Source of the DNA: an uncultured Oscillospiraceae bacterium
GTDB taxonomy: Bacteria > Bacillota > Clostridia > Oscillospirales > Ruminococcaceae
NCBI GenBank assembly: GCA_958427155.1
Contig: CAUABB010000022.1
Location: 1 to 13,024 of the forward strand
DNA: 13,024 nucleotides
Reading direction: 5' to 3'
Shown piece after piece: positions 1 to 6,656 of the stretch. Below the pieces are notes generated by a model. That model did not search any database. It was not told the origin of the DNA and saw only the letters and a program-made list of their open reading frames with translations. The position numbers and the translations under genes were made by a program. Numbering within the stretch: position 1 is the first letter of the stretch; every line of letters begins with the position of its first letter.

Positions 1-111
1 TTTAATATTTTCAATAATATTATACATCAAACTACCTATTAAATATATCACAAATTTCACAATTTTTAAATGTGCTTCCATCAATCTTTGTGCAGATTAT
101 GATTTCCATCC

Positions 112-140
112 TTGACGGAATATGCTATGATAATTAGTAT
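112..140 (+). promoter_or_regulatory. Sigma-A promoter for the ACT-PFL-V-ATPase block
   Basis: TTGACG at 112-117 and TAGTAT at 135-140 are separated by 17 bases, a near-consensus housekeeping promoter. Transcription would start near 147, leaving a leader of about 25 bases that includes the ribosome site TAGGAGG at 157-163. It is the only clear promoter I can see before the terminator at about 10500, so it may serve all the rightward genes. The leader is too short for a riboswitch. Confidence 0.75.
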
Positions 141-171
141 TGAAAGTATTTAAATATAGGAGGAATTTCTA

Positions 172-441
172 ATGCGTGCGGTTGTTACGGTAATCGGTAA
201 GGATACCGTTGGTATTCTTGCAAAAGTCAGCAGTATTTGTGCCGAGTATCATGCAAATATTATAGAAGTAACCCAATCTGTTCTTCAGGAGCTTTTCTGC
301 ATGATTATGCTCGTGGATATTTCAACTTTAAACGTCGAATATGCTAAACTTTCCTCTGCACTTGACGAGCTTGGAAAACAGATGGATATCTCCGTCCATG
401 CCATGCACGAGGACCTCTTTAATTCCATGCATCGGATTTAA
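172..441 (+). CDS. ACT domain-containing protein (UPF0237 family)
   Basis: An 89-residue protein made of a single ACT domain. The start resembles the UPF0237 family: MRAVVTVIGKDTVGILAKVS, a beta strand followed by the glycine-containing turn and helix typical of ACT ligand-binding folds. ACT domains usually bind amino acids or other small molecules, often as dimers; no ligand is established here. The ATG at 172 is set by TAGGAGG at 157-163 with an 8-base gap. It lies 20 bases before a PFL/DUF711 gene, and in Firmicutes these two genes are commonly adjacent, so it probably acts as a sensor or partner for that protein. No catalytic domain is attached. Family assignment is secure; the cellular role is unknown. 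Confidence 0.9.
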   Translation: MRAVVTVIGKDTVGILAKVSSICAEYHANIIEVTQSVLQELFCMIMLVDISTLNVEYAKLSSALDELGKQMDISVHAMHEDLFNSMHRI

Positions 442-461
442 ATAAAGGAGAAAGACACTAA

Positions 462-1817
462 ATGCTGAACACATATGATATTTTAGAGACAATTCGGATG
501 ATTCAGGATCAATGCCTTGATATCCGTACCATTACGATGGGAATATCTCTTTTGGACTGCATTGATCCGGACATTGACCGTTCCTGTGAAAAAGTATATG
601 ACAAGGTAACAAGGCTTGCCCAAAATCTTGTTAAAGTTGGAAACGATATCGAAACCGAATACGGAATTCCGATTATTAACAAAAGAATTTCTGTTACCCC
701 TATTGCAATTCTGGCGGCAGCCGCAAAAGGCGATCCTGTAAAATTTGCCAGAACTCTGCAGCGTTGCGCGGAAACTTGTAATGTCAATTTTATTGGTGGA
801 TATTCCGCTCTGGTTCAAAAAGGCTACAGCGCCGGTGACGAGGCACTAATCCGTTCAATTCCAGAGGCTCTCTCGGTGACAGAAAACGTATGTTCTTCAG
901 TCAATATTGGCTCAACTAAAACAGGAATTAATCTGGATGCCGTGGGGCTGATGGGGAAAATTGTAAAAGAAACAGCAGAGCGGACAGCCGACCGTGACTG
1001 TATCGGCGCTGCAAAACTTGTCGTATTCTGTAACGCTCCGGAGGATAATCCGTTTATGGCGGGAGCTTTTCATGGGGTTGGCGAACCTGACTGTATGATT
1101 AACGTAGGTGTTTCAGGGCCTGGGGTCGTGAGGGCGGCACTGGCTAAATATCCTGACGCTGATATTACCAAAATCGCTGACATCATTAAAAAAACCGCCT
1201 TCAAAATTACGCGAATGGGACAGTTGGTGGGAACTGTTGCTTCAGAGCGACTCCAGGTTCCGTTTGGAATCGTAGATCTTTCTCTCGCACCTACCCCTGC
1301 GGTTGGGGATTCTGTCGCCCATATTCTTGAAGAAATCGGGCTGGAAAAATGCGGGACGCACGGCACTACCGCTACCCTTGCTCTGCTTAACGATGCGGTT
1401 AAAAAAGGCGGGGTTATGGCTTCCAGTAAAGTTGGCGGGCTTTCCGGCGCCTTTATTCCAGTTACCGAGGATGCAGGAATGATTGAAGCTGCCAGATGTG
1501 GCGCACTTTCAATTGAGAAACTTGAAGCAATGACAGCCGTCTGTTCTGTTGGGCTGGATATGATTGTAGTTCCAGGAGATACTCCGGCTGATACTATTTC
1601 TGCTATTATTGCCGATGAAGCTGCAATTGGAATGGTTAATCACAAGACAACAGCTGTTCGACTGATACCGGCTATTGGAAAAACTGAAGGAGAAGAGTTA
1701 CAATTCGGTGGTTTACTTGGATCGGGTCCTGTAATGAAAGTCAACCGAAATTCCTCTTCAAAATTTATTGCCAGAGGTGGGCAAATTCCTGCCCCTCTTC
1801 AAAGCCTCAAAAATTAA
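462..1817 (+). CDS. PFL family protein (DUF711 / UPF0210)
   Basis: A 451-residue soluble protein that matches the full length of the UPF0210/DUF711 family (about 450 residues). Typical features are the N-terminal [18 protein letters not shown] stretch at residues 20-37, [12 protein letters not shown] near 71-82, several glycine-rich loops in the middle, and a conserved end including [14 protein letters not shown]. The family is named for fold similarity to pyruvate formate-lyase-type enzymes, but no reaction is established. I see no partner activase and make no claim of radical chemistry. The ribosome site AAAGGAG at 444-450 precedes the ATG. It follows the ACT gene by 20 bases and precedes the V-ATPase by 24, so it is likely co-transcribed with both. 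Confidence 0.92.
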   Translation: MLNTYDILETIRMIQDQCLDIRTITMGISLLDCIDPDIDRSCEKVYDKVTRLAQNLVKVGNDIETEYGIPIINKRISVTPIAILAAAAKGDPVKFARTLQRCAETCNVNFIGGYSALVQKGYSAGDEALIRSIPEALSVTENVCSSVNIGSTKTGINLDAVGLMGKIVKETAERTADRDCIGAAKLVVFCNAPEDNPFMAGAFHGVGEPDCMINVGVSGPGVVRAALAKYPDADITKIADIIKKTAFKITRMGQLVGTVASERLQVPFGIVDLSLAPTPAVGDSVAHILEEIGLEKCGTHGTTATLALLNDAVKKGGVMASSKVGGLSGAFIPVTEDAGMIEAARCGALSIEKLEAMTAVCSVGLDMIVVPGDTPADTISAIIADEAAIGMVNHKTTAVRLIPAIGKTEGEELQFGGLLGSGPVMKVNRNSSSKFIARGGQIPAPLQSLKN

Positions 1818-1841
1818 TTTCAGAAAATCAGGTGGTTGTTC

Positions 1842-2156
1842 ATGGATGAAATCATTAGAGAAATTATTAAGATTGATCAGGAAGCCAGCCGCAAACTTGA
1901 AGACGCTCAACGAGTGAAAGATGAAGTCCTAAAAAAACAGATGATTGAAGAAAATCAGGAACTTCGTCATAAAATGCGAGAGCGGGCTCAAATGCATCTT
2001 GATAAGGTAAAAGAAACTGAACAAAAACACGCAGATGAACGGATTGCGGAAATTAACAGTAAAAAAAATAATGAACTTGAAATACTAAAAAAAACCTATG
2101 AAGAACATCATCAGGGGTGGGAGGAAGATCTCTTTAACCGCGTTCTAGGCAGGTGA
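1842..2156 (+). CDS. V-type ATPase peripheral-stalk subunit G/H
   Basis: A 104-residue, highly charged protein that is almost wholly coiled coil: heptad-rich Lys/Glu/Gln sequence runs from about residue 5 to 95, with no membrane segment. This matches the small stalk subunit (G/H, NtpF-like) that pairs with subunit E to hold the catalytic head against the membrane stator. I chose ATG 1842 because AGGTGG at 1830-1835 lies 6 bases before it; the in-frame TTG at 1836 would touch that site. It opens the V-ATPase cluster 24 bases after the PFL gene. Its TGA stop lies inside the ribosome site of subunit C, which suggests translational coupling. Sequence conservation in this family is low, so the call rests on composition and position. 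Confidence 0.8.
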   Translation: MDEIIREIIKIDQEASRKLEDAQRVKDEVLKKQMIEENQELRHKMRERAQMHLDKVKETEQKHADERIAEINSKKNNELEILKKTYEEHHQGWEEDLFNRVLGR

Positions 2157-2162
2157 TTTAAA

Positions 2163-2870
2163 ATGTTTTTCACTTCAATGTCAAGTAATACCATTTCCGC
2201 AAAAGCTAAAAGCATGTATGGAAAGCGTCTGACAGATACAAATTACAAAGATATGCTTCGCAAAAACAGCGTGACCGAAATCGCGACCTATTTAAAAGAG
2301 AATACTTCTTATAAGACAGCACTTGAACAAGTAAATACACTTAACATCCATCGTGGACAGCTTGAAAATCTCCTGATGCGGGAATTGTTCAATAAGTACA
2401 CCAAACTTTGCCGTTATAATTTTACTGGTGATAATGATTTTTATAATTATCTAGTACTTCAATATGAGATCGAACAGATTTTAAAATGTATTCTTTCTTT
2501 AAATGCCGGTACAATGTCTGACTTTATTCTAGATCTTCCCGGTTTTTTTATCAGTCACGCTTCTTTCGATTTACTGGCGCTTGCAAAAGTTCGACAATTT
2601 AATGATTTGTTAGAAGTTTTAAAGCACACCCCCTATCATGACATCTTAACTGTGTTTGCTTCAAAAGAAGGTACGCCAGTTGACTATGCCTCCTGTGAAA
2701 AAGCTTTAATGACTTACCATTATGACCATCTATTAGAAGTTATCCACAAAAAATTTCACGGTCAAACCCGTAAAGATCTTGAAAAGGTTATTAAGGTAAA
2801 TGTTACTCTTTCAAATCTGATGACAATTTATAAAACGTTTTTTTCAGGCTTCAAAAGAAAAAATTGGTGA
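2163..2870 (+). CDS. atpC: V-type ATPase subunit C, N-terminal fragment
   Basis: A 235-residue frame covering roughly the first two thirds of subunit C, the funnel-shaped protein that joins the central rotor (D and F) to the membrane ring. The N-terminal SAKAKSMYGKRLT (residues 12-24), a HRGQLENLL helix near 61 and HGQTRKDLE near 200 fit clostridial members of the family, which are helical and soluble. ATG 2163 follows AGGTGA at 2151-2156 by 6 bases. The last nine residues after about K224 (TFFSGFKRKNW region) do not look like the family and arise from reading past a frame change, ending at TGA 2868-2870. The product would lack the C-terminal domain. Adjacent to subunit G/H upstream and subunit I downstream. 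Confidence 0.8.
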   Translation: MFFTSMSSNTISAKAKSMYGKRLTDTNYKDMLRKNSVTEIATYLKENTSYKTALEQVNTLNIHRGQLENLLMRELFNKYTKLCRYNFTGDNDFYNYLVLQYEIEQILKCILSLNAGTMSDFILDLPGFFISHASFDLLALAKVRQFNDLLEVLKHTPYHDILTVFASKEGTPVDYASCEKALMTYHYDHLLEVIHKKFHGQTRKDLEKVIKVNVTLSNLMTIYKTFFSGFKRKNW

Positions 2871-2877
2871 GTCGATT

Positions 2878-3201
2878 TTGCCATTTGGTTTTAAGCTTAA
2901 CCAGAATACGCTTCAAAAATTAATCGATGCCCAAAACGTTGATGAATTTTTTGATGTGTTTGACCAGTGCTATTATGGAAAAAATCAAGTTAAAAATGAC
3001 AGTCTGGAATTCGAACATTATCTCAATCAGATTATTTATCAGTACAACAAAAAGCTAATGCGTTTTTCCACTAGTCCTCCGGCTGTCCTTTACGCCTATA
3101 TCATCTTAAATAGCACCGAGGTTAAAAATATTATTAAAATTGTAGAAGGAATCCGTTATCAGGTTCCGGTTTCTCAGATTCAGGAGCTTCTGATTCTTTA
3201 A
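2878..3201 (+). CDS. atpC: V-type ATPase subunit C, C-terminal fragment
   Basis: A 107-residue frame carrying the C-terminal third of subunit C: PFGFKL, then KLIDAQNVDEFF, and near the end the family-typical NIIKIVEGIRYQVP (about residues 85-98). It lies in the +1 frame relative to the preceding piece. If translated alone it would begin at TTG 2878, which has GGTGAG at 2866-2871 six bases upstream, overlapping the TGA stop of the first piece. That layout resembles the real G/H-to-C junction and TTG starts occur in this operon (subunits E and A), so independent translation is possible. The family-like residues just upstream of the TTG argue that it was once one gene with 2163-2870. Confidence 0.7.
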   Translation: MPFGFKLNQNTLQKLIDAQNVDEFFDVFDQCYYGKNQVKNDSLEFEHYLNQIIYQYNKKLMRFSTSPPAVLYAYIILNSTEVKNIIKIVEGIRYQVPVSQIQELLIL

Positions 3202-3253
3202 TCAGAAATGTATTTGCTGCTTTTAAAATACGCTAAGGTGGTGCTCACACGAA

Positions 3254-5200
3254 ATGTCGATTGAAAAAATGTCCTTAGTCAATATTGTGGGTGGTATTGA
3301 CGATATGGACCGCGCCATGACGGTATGCTGTGAGTCAGGCTGTTTTCACCCTGAAAACGCCTCTCAATATATCAGCGATCTGAACGGCGGCACCATATTG
3401 CAGGAGACGAATCCTTTCAATCCTCTGATTAAGCGGATTGTAGATCTTTCTTATAAGATGAACTTTCAACTTTCTTATCAGGATAAAAAAGGATTAAAAT
3501 TAGGGCTGTCAGAATTTGAAGATGCTGTCTCCAAAATAGAAGACCAGTTTGATAAATTGAGATCAAAAAAAGAGGAACTTGCCCAGCAGGTCAGTGTTAA
3601 CGAGCAGGTGTTGATTCAGCTTAATCATATGAAAGGGCTTGCGGAAAAATTTGATGATCTTTTCGCCTGCAAAGCTGTTGCCATCCGCTTTGGCATCTTG
3701 CCAAACGACAGCTTTGAAAAGCTGGATTATTACAGCGACAAACCATTTTTCTTTTTTACATTTGATGTTGATTCTCAATACCACTGGGGCGTCTACTTTG
3801 CACCGGCCGTTATGAAGGATGATGTTGACGAAATTTTTCGTTCTCTCTTTTTTCAACGGATCCGTATCCCGGATTATGCGCACCAAACACCGGATATTGC
3901 TGTTGTAAACATTACCAATATGTTAAATGACTACCGTTCAGAACTTAAAGAAGTTGAAAAAGAACTCAAAATATTTGCCGCAGATAACAAAATCCTTCTT
4001 CGGCAGATGTACTCAGTCCTTAAATTTGACAGTGATACCTTTGAGTTGAGAAAATTTGCAGTAGTAAAAAATAATCAGTTTATTCTGGTTGGTTTCGTTC
4101 CAAAACGTTCGGGCGCTGATTTTCAAAAGCTGTTTGAAACGATTCCAAGCTGCGATTGCGTCCTTCGCGCAGATGACGCAGATCCTCGTTTGACTCCTCC
4201 TGTCAAGTTAAAAAACAATTGGTTTACTAAGCCGTTTGAAATGTTTGTAACAATGTACGGGCTTCCGGGTTATGGAGATTTCGACCCCACGCCATTGGTT
4301 GCTTATACCTACTGTTTTCTTTTTGGGATGATGTTCGGTGACCTTGGTCAAGGACTTTTGCTTTCTATAATTGGAATTTTGCTTTGGAAATTTAAAAAGA
4401 TGATGCTTGGACGAATTTTAGCTCGTGTAGGTATTTTTAGCGCTGTTTTTGGAACGGTGTATGGATCGGTTTTTGGTTTAGAGCATCTGCTTGATCCCTT
4501 CTACACCAATATACTAGGGTTTTCTGGGAAACCGGTAGAGGTATTTAATCCGGAGACCACTAATATGTTGTTGTTTGTTGCGATAGGAATCGGTGCTCTT
4601 CTGATTACGGTTGCGATTATCATCAACATCATTTTGGGACTACGCAAAAAGGACTATGAACGGTCTATTTTTGGTCATAACGGGATAGCAGGGCTTGTTT
4701 TTTATGTTTCCGTTATTGGTGCGGCTGCGCTGTTGTTGATCTTCAACATCAACGTTTTAAATCCTTTTTTCATCATTTTCTGTATTGTTCTTCCACTGCT
4801 TTTTATCTTTCTGCGGGAACCTTTGGCAAAATGGGTATCCAAACAGAAAGATTTAAAACCAGAAGATGGCGTCGGCGGATTTATTGTCACCAACTTTTTC
4901 GAGCTGTTCGAAAATGTATTAAGCTATATTACCAACACCGTTTCCTTTCTTCGTGTCGGCGGATTTGTTTTAAGTCATGCTGGAATGATGGCAGTTGTTC
5001 TGACGTTAATGGAAATGATTGGCGGAGTTGGAAGCCCGATTATTTTTGTTCTTGGAAATATTTTTGTTATGGCCATGGAAGGCTTAATCGTAGGAATTCA
5101 GGTTTTAAGACTGGAGTTTTACGAAATTTTCAGCCGATTCTACGAAGGTGACGGAAAAGAATTCCGTCCCGTCGTTGTATCGTATAAAGTTGAAGACTAA
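3254..5200 (+). CDS. atpI: V-type ATPase membrane stator subunit I
   Basis: A 648-residue subunit of normal family length (a-type subunit). Residues 1 to about 345 form the cytoplasmic arm with charged coiled-coil segments, near 85-125 and 225-245, which binds the peripheral stalks. From about 350 onward are roughly seven or eight membrane helices. Family motifs are plain: FGMMFGDLGQG at 357-367, SFLRVGGF containing R567, the position of the arginine needed to release ions from the ring, and EGLIVGIQVLRLEFYE from E609. ATG 3254 starts MSIEKM; AAGGTGG at 3235-3241 lies 12 bases upstream, longer than usual, and no better in-frame start exists. It follows the split subunit C by 52 bases, the widest gap in the operon. 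Confidence 0.95.
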   Translation: MSIEKMSLVNIVGGIDDMDRAMTVCCESGCFHPENASQYISDLNGGTILQETNPFNPLIKRIVDLSYKMNFQLSYQDKKGLKLGLSEFEDAVSKIEDQFDKLRSKKEELAQQVSVNEQVLIQLNHMKGLAEKFDDLFACKAVAIRFGILPNDSFEKLDYYSDKPFFFFTFDVDSQYHWGVYFAPAVMKDDVDEIFRSLFFQRIRIPDYAHQTPDIAVVNITNMLNDYRSELKEVEKELKIFAADNKILLRQMYSVLKFDSDTFELRKFAVVKNNQFILVGFVPKRSGADFQKLFETIPSCDCVLRADDADPRLTPPVKLKNNWFTKPFEMFVTMYGLPGYGDFDPTPLVAYTYCFLFGMMFGDLGQGLLLSIIGILLWKFKKMMLGRILARVGIFSAVFGTVYGSVFGLEHLLDPFYTNILGFSGKPVEVFNPETTNMLLFVAIGIGALLITVAIIINIILGLRKKDYERSIFGHNGIAGLVFYVSVIGAAALLLIFNINVLNPFFIIFCIVLPLLFIFLREPLAKWVSKQKDLKPEDGVGGFIVTNFFELFENVLSYITNTVSFLRVGGFVLSHAGMMAVVLTLMEMIGGVGSPIIFVLGNIFVMAMEGLIVGIQVLRLEFYEIFSRFYEGDGKEFRPVVVSYKVED

Positions 5201-5238
5201 TTTTTAATGACGATGATAAGTTTTAGGAGGAAATGATT

Positions 5239-5664
5239 ATGAAAGAAGCAATGCTGTTTTTACTTCCCCTCGCTGTTGTTGTACTTTTGGCTATGCCTTT
5301 AATTCCAATTTACCGTGGAATAAAAACAGGTAAAAAAGCAAAACACGCGATTATCTTCAATCTTTGTGCCTTTGCGGGAATCTGTCTTGCCGCTATCGCT
5401 CTTCCTCTTACCGGGCTTGCTGCTGATACCACTGCTGTGGCAAGTGACGGTGGTGCAGGTTTGGGATATATCGGCGCTGCACTTTCAACTGGTCTCGCTT
5501 CTGTTGGAGCTGGTATTGCAGTAGCGGCAGCTGTTCCAGCAGCAATCGGCCTCTATAGCGAAGATTCAAAATCTTTTGGTAAAGGCTTAATCTTTGTAGC
5601 ACTCGGTGAAGGAATTGCATTATACGGTATTTTGATTTCTATTTTGATTATTAATAAACTTTAA
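5239..5664 (+). CDS. atpK: V-type ATPase ring subunit K (proteolipid)
   Basis: A 141-residue hydrophobic protein with four predicted membrane helices (about 5-24, 36-60, 74-104 and 114-138). The second hairpin is a classic ring module: GLGYIGAALSTGLASVGAGIAV-type glycine/alanine helix, a polar loop LYSEDSKSFGKG, and a last helix with the ion-carrying E124 in ALGEGIAL. The first hairpin is divergent, with a basic KTGKKAKH loop and no carboxylate, as I recall for clostridial K subunits. ATG 5239 is preferred over ATG 5233 because TAGGAGG at 5224-5230 lies 8 bases before it. By my alignment with Enterococcus NtpK from memory, the Gln ligand of the sodium site is a glycine here (G92), hinting at proton use. 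Confidence 0.9.
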   Translation: MKEAMLFLLPLAVVVLLAMPLIPIYRGIKTGKKAKHAIIFNLCAFAGICLAAIALPLTGLAADTTAVASDGGAGLGYIGAALSTGLASVGAGIAVAAAVPAAIGLYSEDSKSFGKGLIFVALGEGIALYGILISILIINKL

Positions 5665-5686
5665 ACCGGGAAATGGTTGTGGTTCT

Positions 5687-5995
5687 ATGCGTTTTTACTT
5701 AATCAGCGATAATATCGACACTCAAATTGGAATGAGACTGGCGGGAATTGAAGGTGTTGTCGTCCATGAACCGGATGAAGTTAAAGACGCCCTTTTAAAA
5801 GCCTGTAGTCTGAATGATGTAGGTATTATTTTAATGACCGAAAAATTGGTTAAATTGATTCCAGATCTGGTGTATGATATCAAACTTAATCGGAAATCGC
5901 CTTTGGTGGTTGAAATTCCAGACAGACATGGTACAGCTCAGATCAGTGAAACAATCAACCGGTATGTTCACGAGGCAGTCGGTATTTCATTGTAA
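5687..5995 (+). CDS. atpF: V-type ATPase central-stalk subunit F
   Basis: A 102-residue soluble protein of usual length for subunit F (NtpG in Enterococcus), which binds subunit D in the rotating central stalk. It starts MRFYLISDNIDTQIGMRLAG, a Rossmann-like alternation of strands and helices; VGIILMTEKL at about 47-56 and PLVVEIPDRHG at about 73-83 are family-typical. The ribosome site is weak (GTGG-like bases about 5 nt before ATG 5687), so translation may depend on coupling with subunit K, which ends 22 bases earlier. Position between K and E agrees with the assignment. Confidence 0.92.
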   Translation: MRFYLISDNIDTQIGMRLAGIEGVVVHEPDEVKDALLKACSLNDVGIILMTEKLVKLIPDLVYDIKLNRKSPLVVEIPDRHGTAQISETINRYVHEAVGISL

Positions 5996-6025
5996 AGCCC
6001 TTCTCTCAGAAAGGTGGATATCTAT

Positions 6026-6619
6026 TTGGATCAGGAAAAATTATTAAAGTTTAAGCAGGCCGTTTTCTCTGATATTGACACAAAAATCAGTGAAATTCAG
6101 AAAGAAACGGAGAAGCTGAAACAAGACTCTCTTGCGCAAACTGAGGACGAACAGCTTAATGATGCTTATCATTATATTCAAAGTAATGTTGCAAAAATCA
6201 AGGCAGAATTCAAACTAAAAATTGCTCAAGCGGAACTTTCTGCCAAGCAAGACGTTCTCCTGCAGCGCGAAATTTATCGAAAATCTATGCTTGAAAATGT
6301 TCAGAGACGTCTGGAAGAGTTTACAAAAACAGCTGTATATAAGGATTATCTGATAAAAAAGCTGGAAGATATTTTAACTTCTTACCCCATCGACCAGTCT
6401 GTTATTTTATATAAACAAGAAGACAGTTGGTTACCGGAAGAAATCAAAAAACGTTTTAACACAGAGAATTGTACCTTTCAGTCATCCTCTCTTATAAAGA
6501 TTGGTGGATTTTCAATCCGGAACGAGTTAAATGGCTATGTGATCGATGAAACTCTTGAATCCAAGCTGCAAGAGCAGATTCCTTATTTTAACCAGAATTG
6601 CAGAATAGCGGTAGAGTAA
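6026..6619 (+). CDS. atpE: V-type ATPase peripheral-stalk subunit E
   Basis: A 197-residue stalk subunit. The first 100 or so residues are a long charged coiled coil (DQEKLLKFKQ onward) that pairs with G/H; the C-terminal domain contains IGGFSIRNELNGYVIDETLE followed by SKLQEQ, the hallmark segment that docks on the catalytic head. I chose TTG 6026 as start because AAAGGTGG at 6010-6017 sits 8 bases upstream; the longer frame from GTG 6014 begins inside that site and is unlikely. It ends 37 bases before subunit A. Complete, with no odd features beyond the TTG start. Confidence 0.9.
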   Translation: MDQEKLLKFKQAVFSDIDTKISEIQKETEKLKQDSLAQTEDEQLNDAYHYIQSNVAKIKAEFKLKIAQAELSAKQDVLLQREIYRKSMLENVQRRLEEFTKTAVYKDYLIKKLEDILTSYPIDQSVILYKQEDSWLPEEIKKRFNTENCTFQSSSLIKIGGFSIRNELNGYVIDETLESKLQEQIPYFNQNCRIAVE

Positions 6620-6656
6620 GGTTGTCCCGTTATGTTGCATAAGAGGTGAATCAACT

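Larger units (their letters stand above)
2163..3201 (+). pseudogene. atpC: Split V-type ATPase subunit C gene (probable frameshift)
   Basis: The two reading frames at 2163-2870 and 2878-3201 add up to 342 residues, about the length of one intact subunit C. Reading the +1 frame upstream of the second piece gives RFFQASKEKIGES followed by ILPFGFKL, which fits the family pattern continuing directly from NLMTIYK of the first frame. The frame change therefore falls at about 2832-2844, in AAAACG followed by seven T. A net +1 shift (one base gained, or two or five lost) explains it. Whether the gene is dead, recoded, truly split or a sequence error cannot be decided from the sequence alone. Confidence 0.7.

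Noticed and set aside
4..24. AT-rich inverted repeat and a minus-strand TATAAT (24-19) that could be a divergent promoter
   Set aside because: The repeat is short and purely A/T, and no good -35 (only TATATT) accompanies the TATAAT. The gene it would serve lies outside the window. I see nothing else in bases 1-111.
483..818. Minus-strand open frames inside the PFL, I, A and B genes, and extra + frames such as 4831-5151 and 7783-8040
   Set aside because: They lie wholly within well-supported genes, lack ribosome sites and have low-complexity or basic translations typical of shadow frames.
462..1817. PFL name taken as a pyruvate formate-lyase enzyme
   Set aside because: The family is named for fold similarity only; the protein is much shorter than pyruvate formate-lyase and no activase gene is nearby.
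2838..2844. Classical -1 programmed frameshift at the T7 run
   Set aside because: The second piece of subunit C is in the +1 frame, so a -1 slip would not reach it. Loss of one T by polymerase slippage could, and is left open in the findings.
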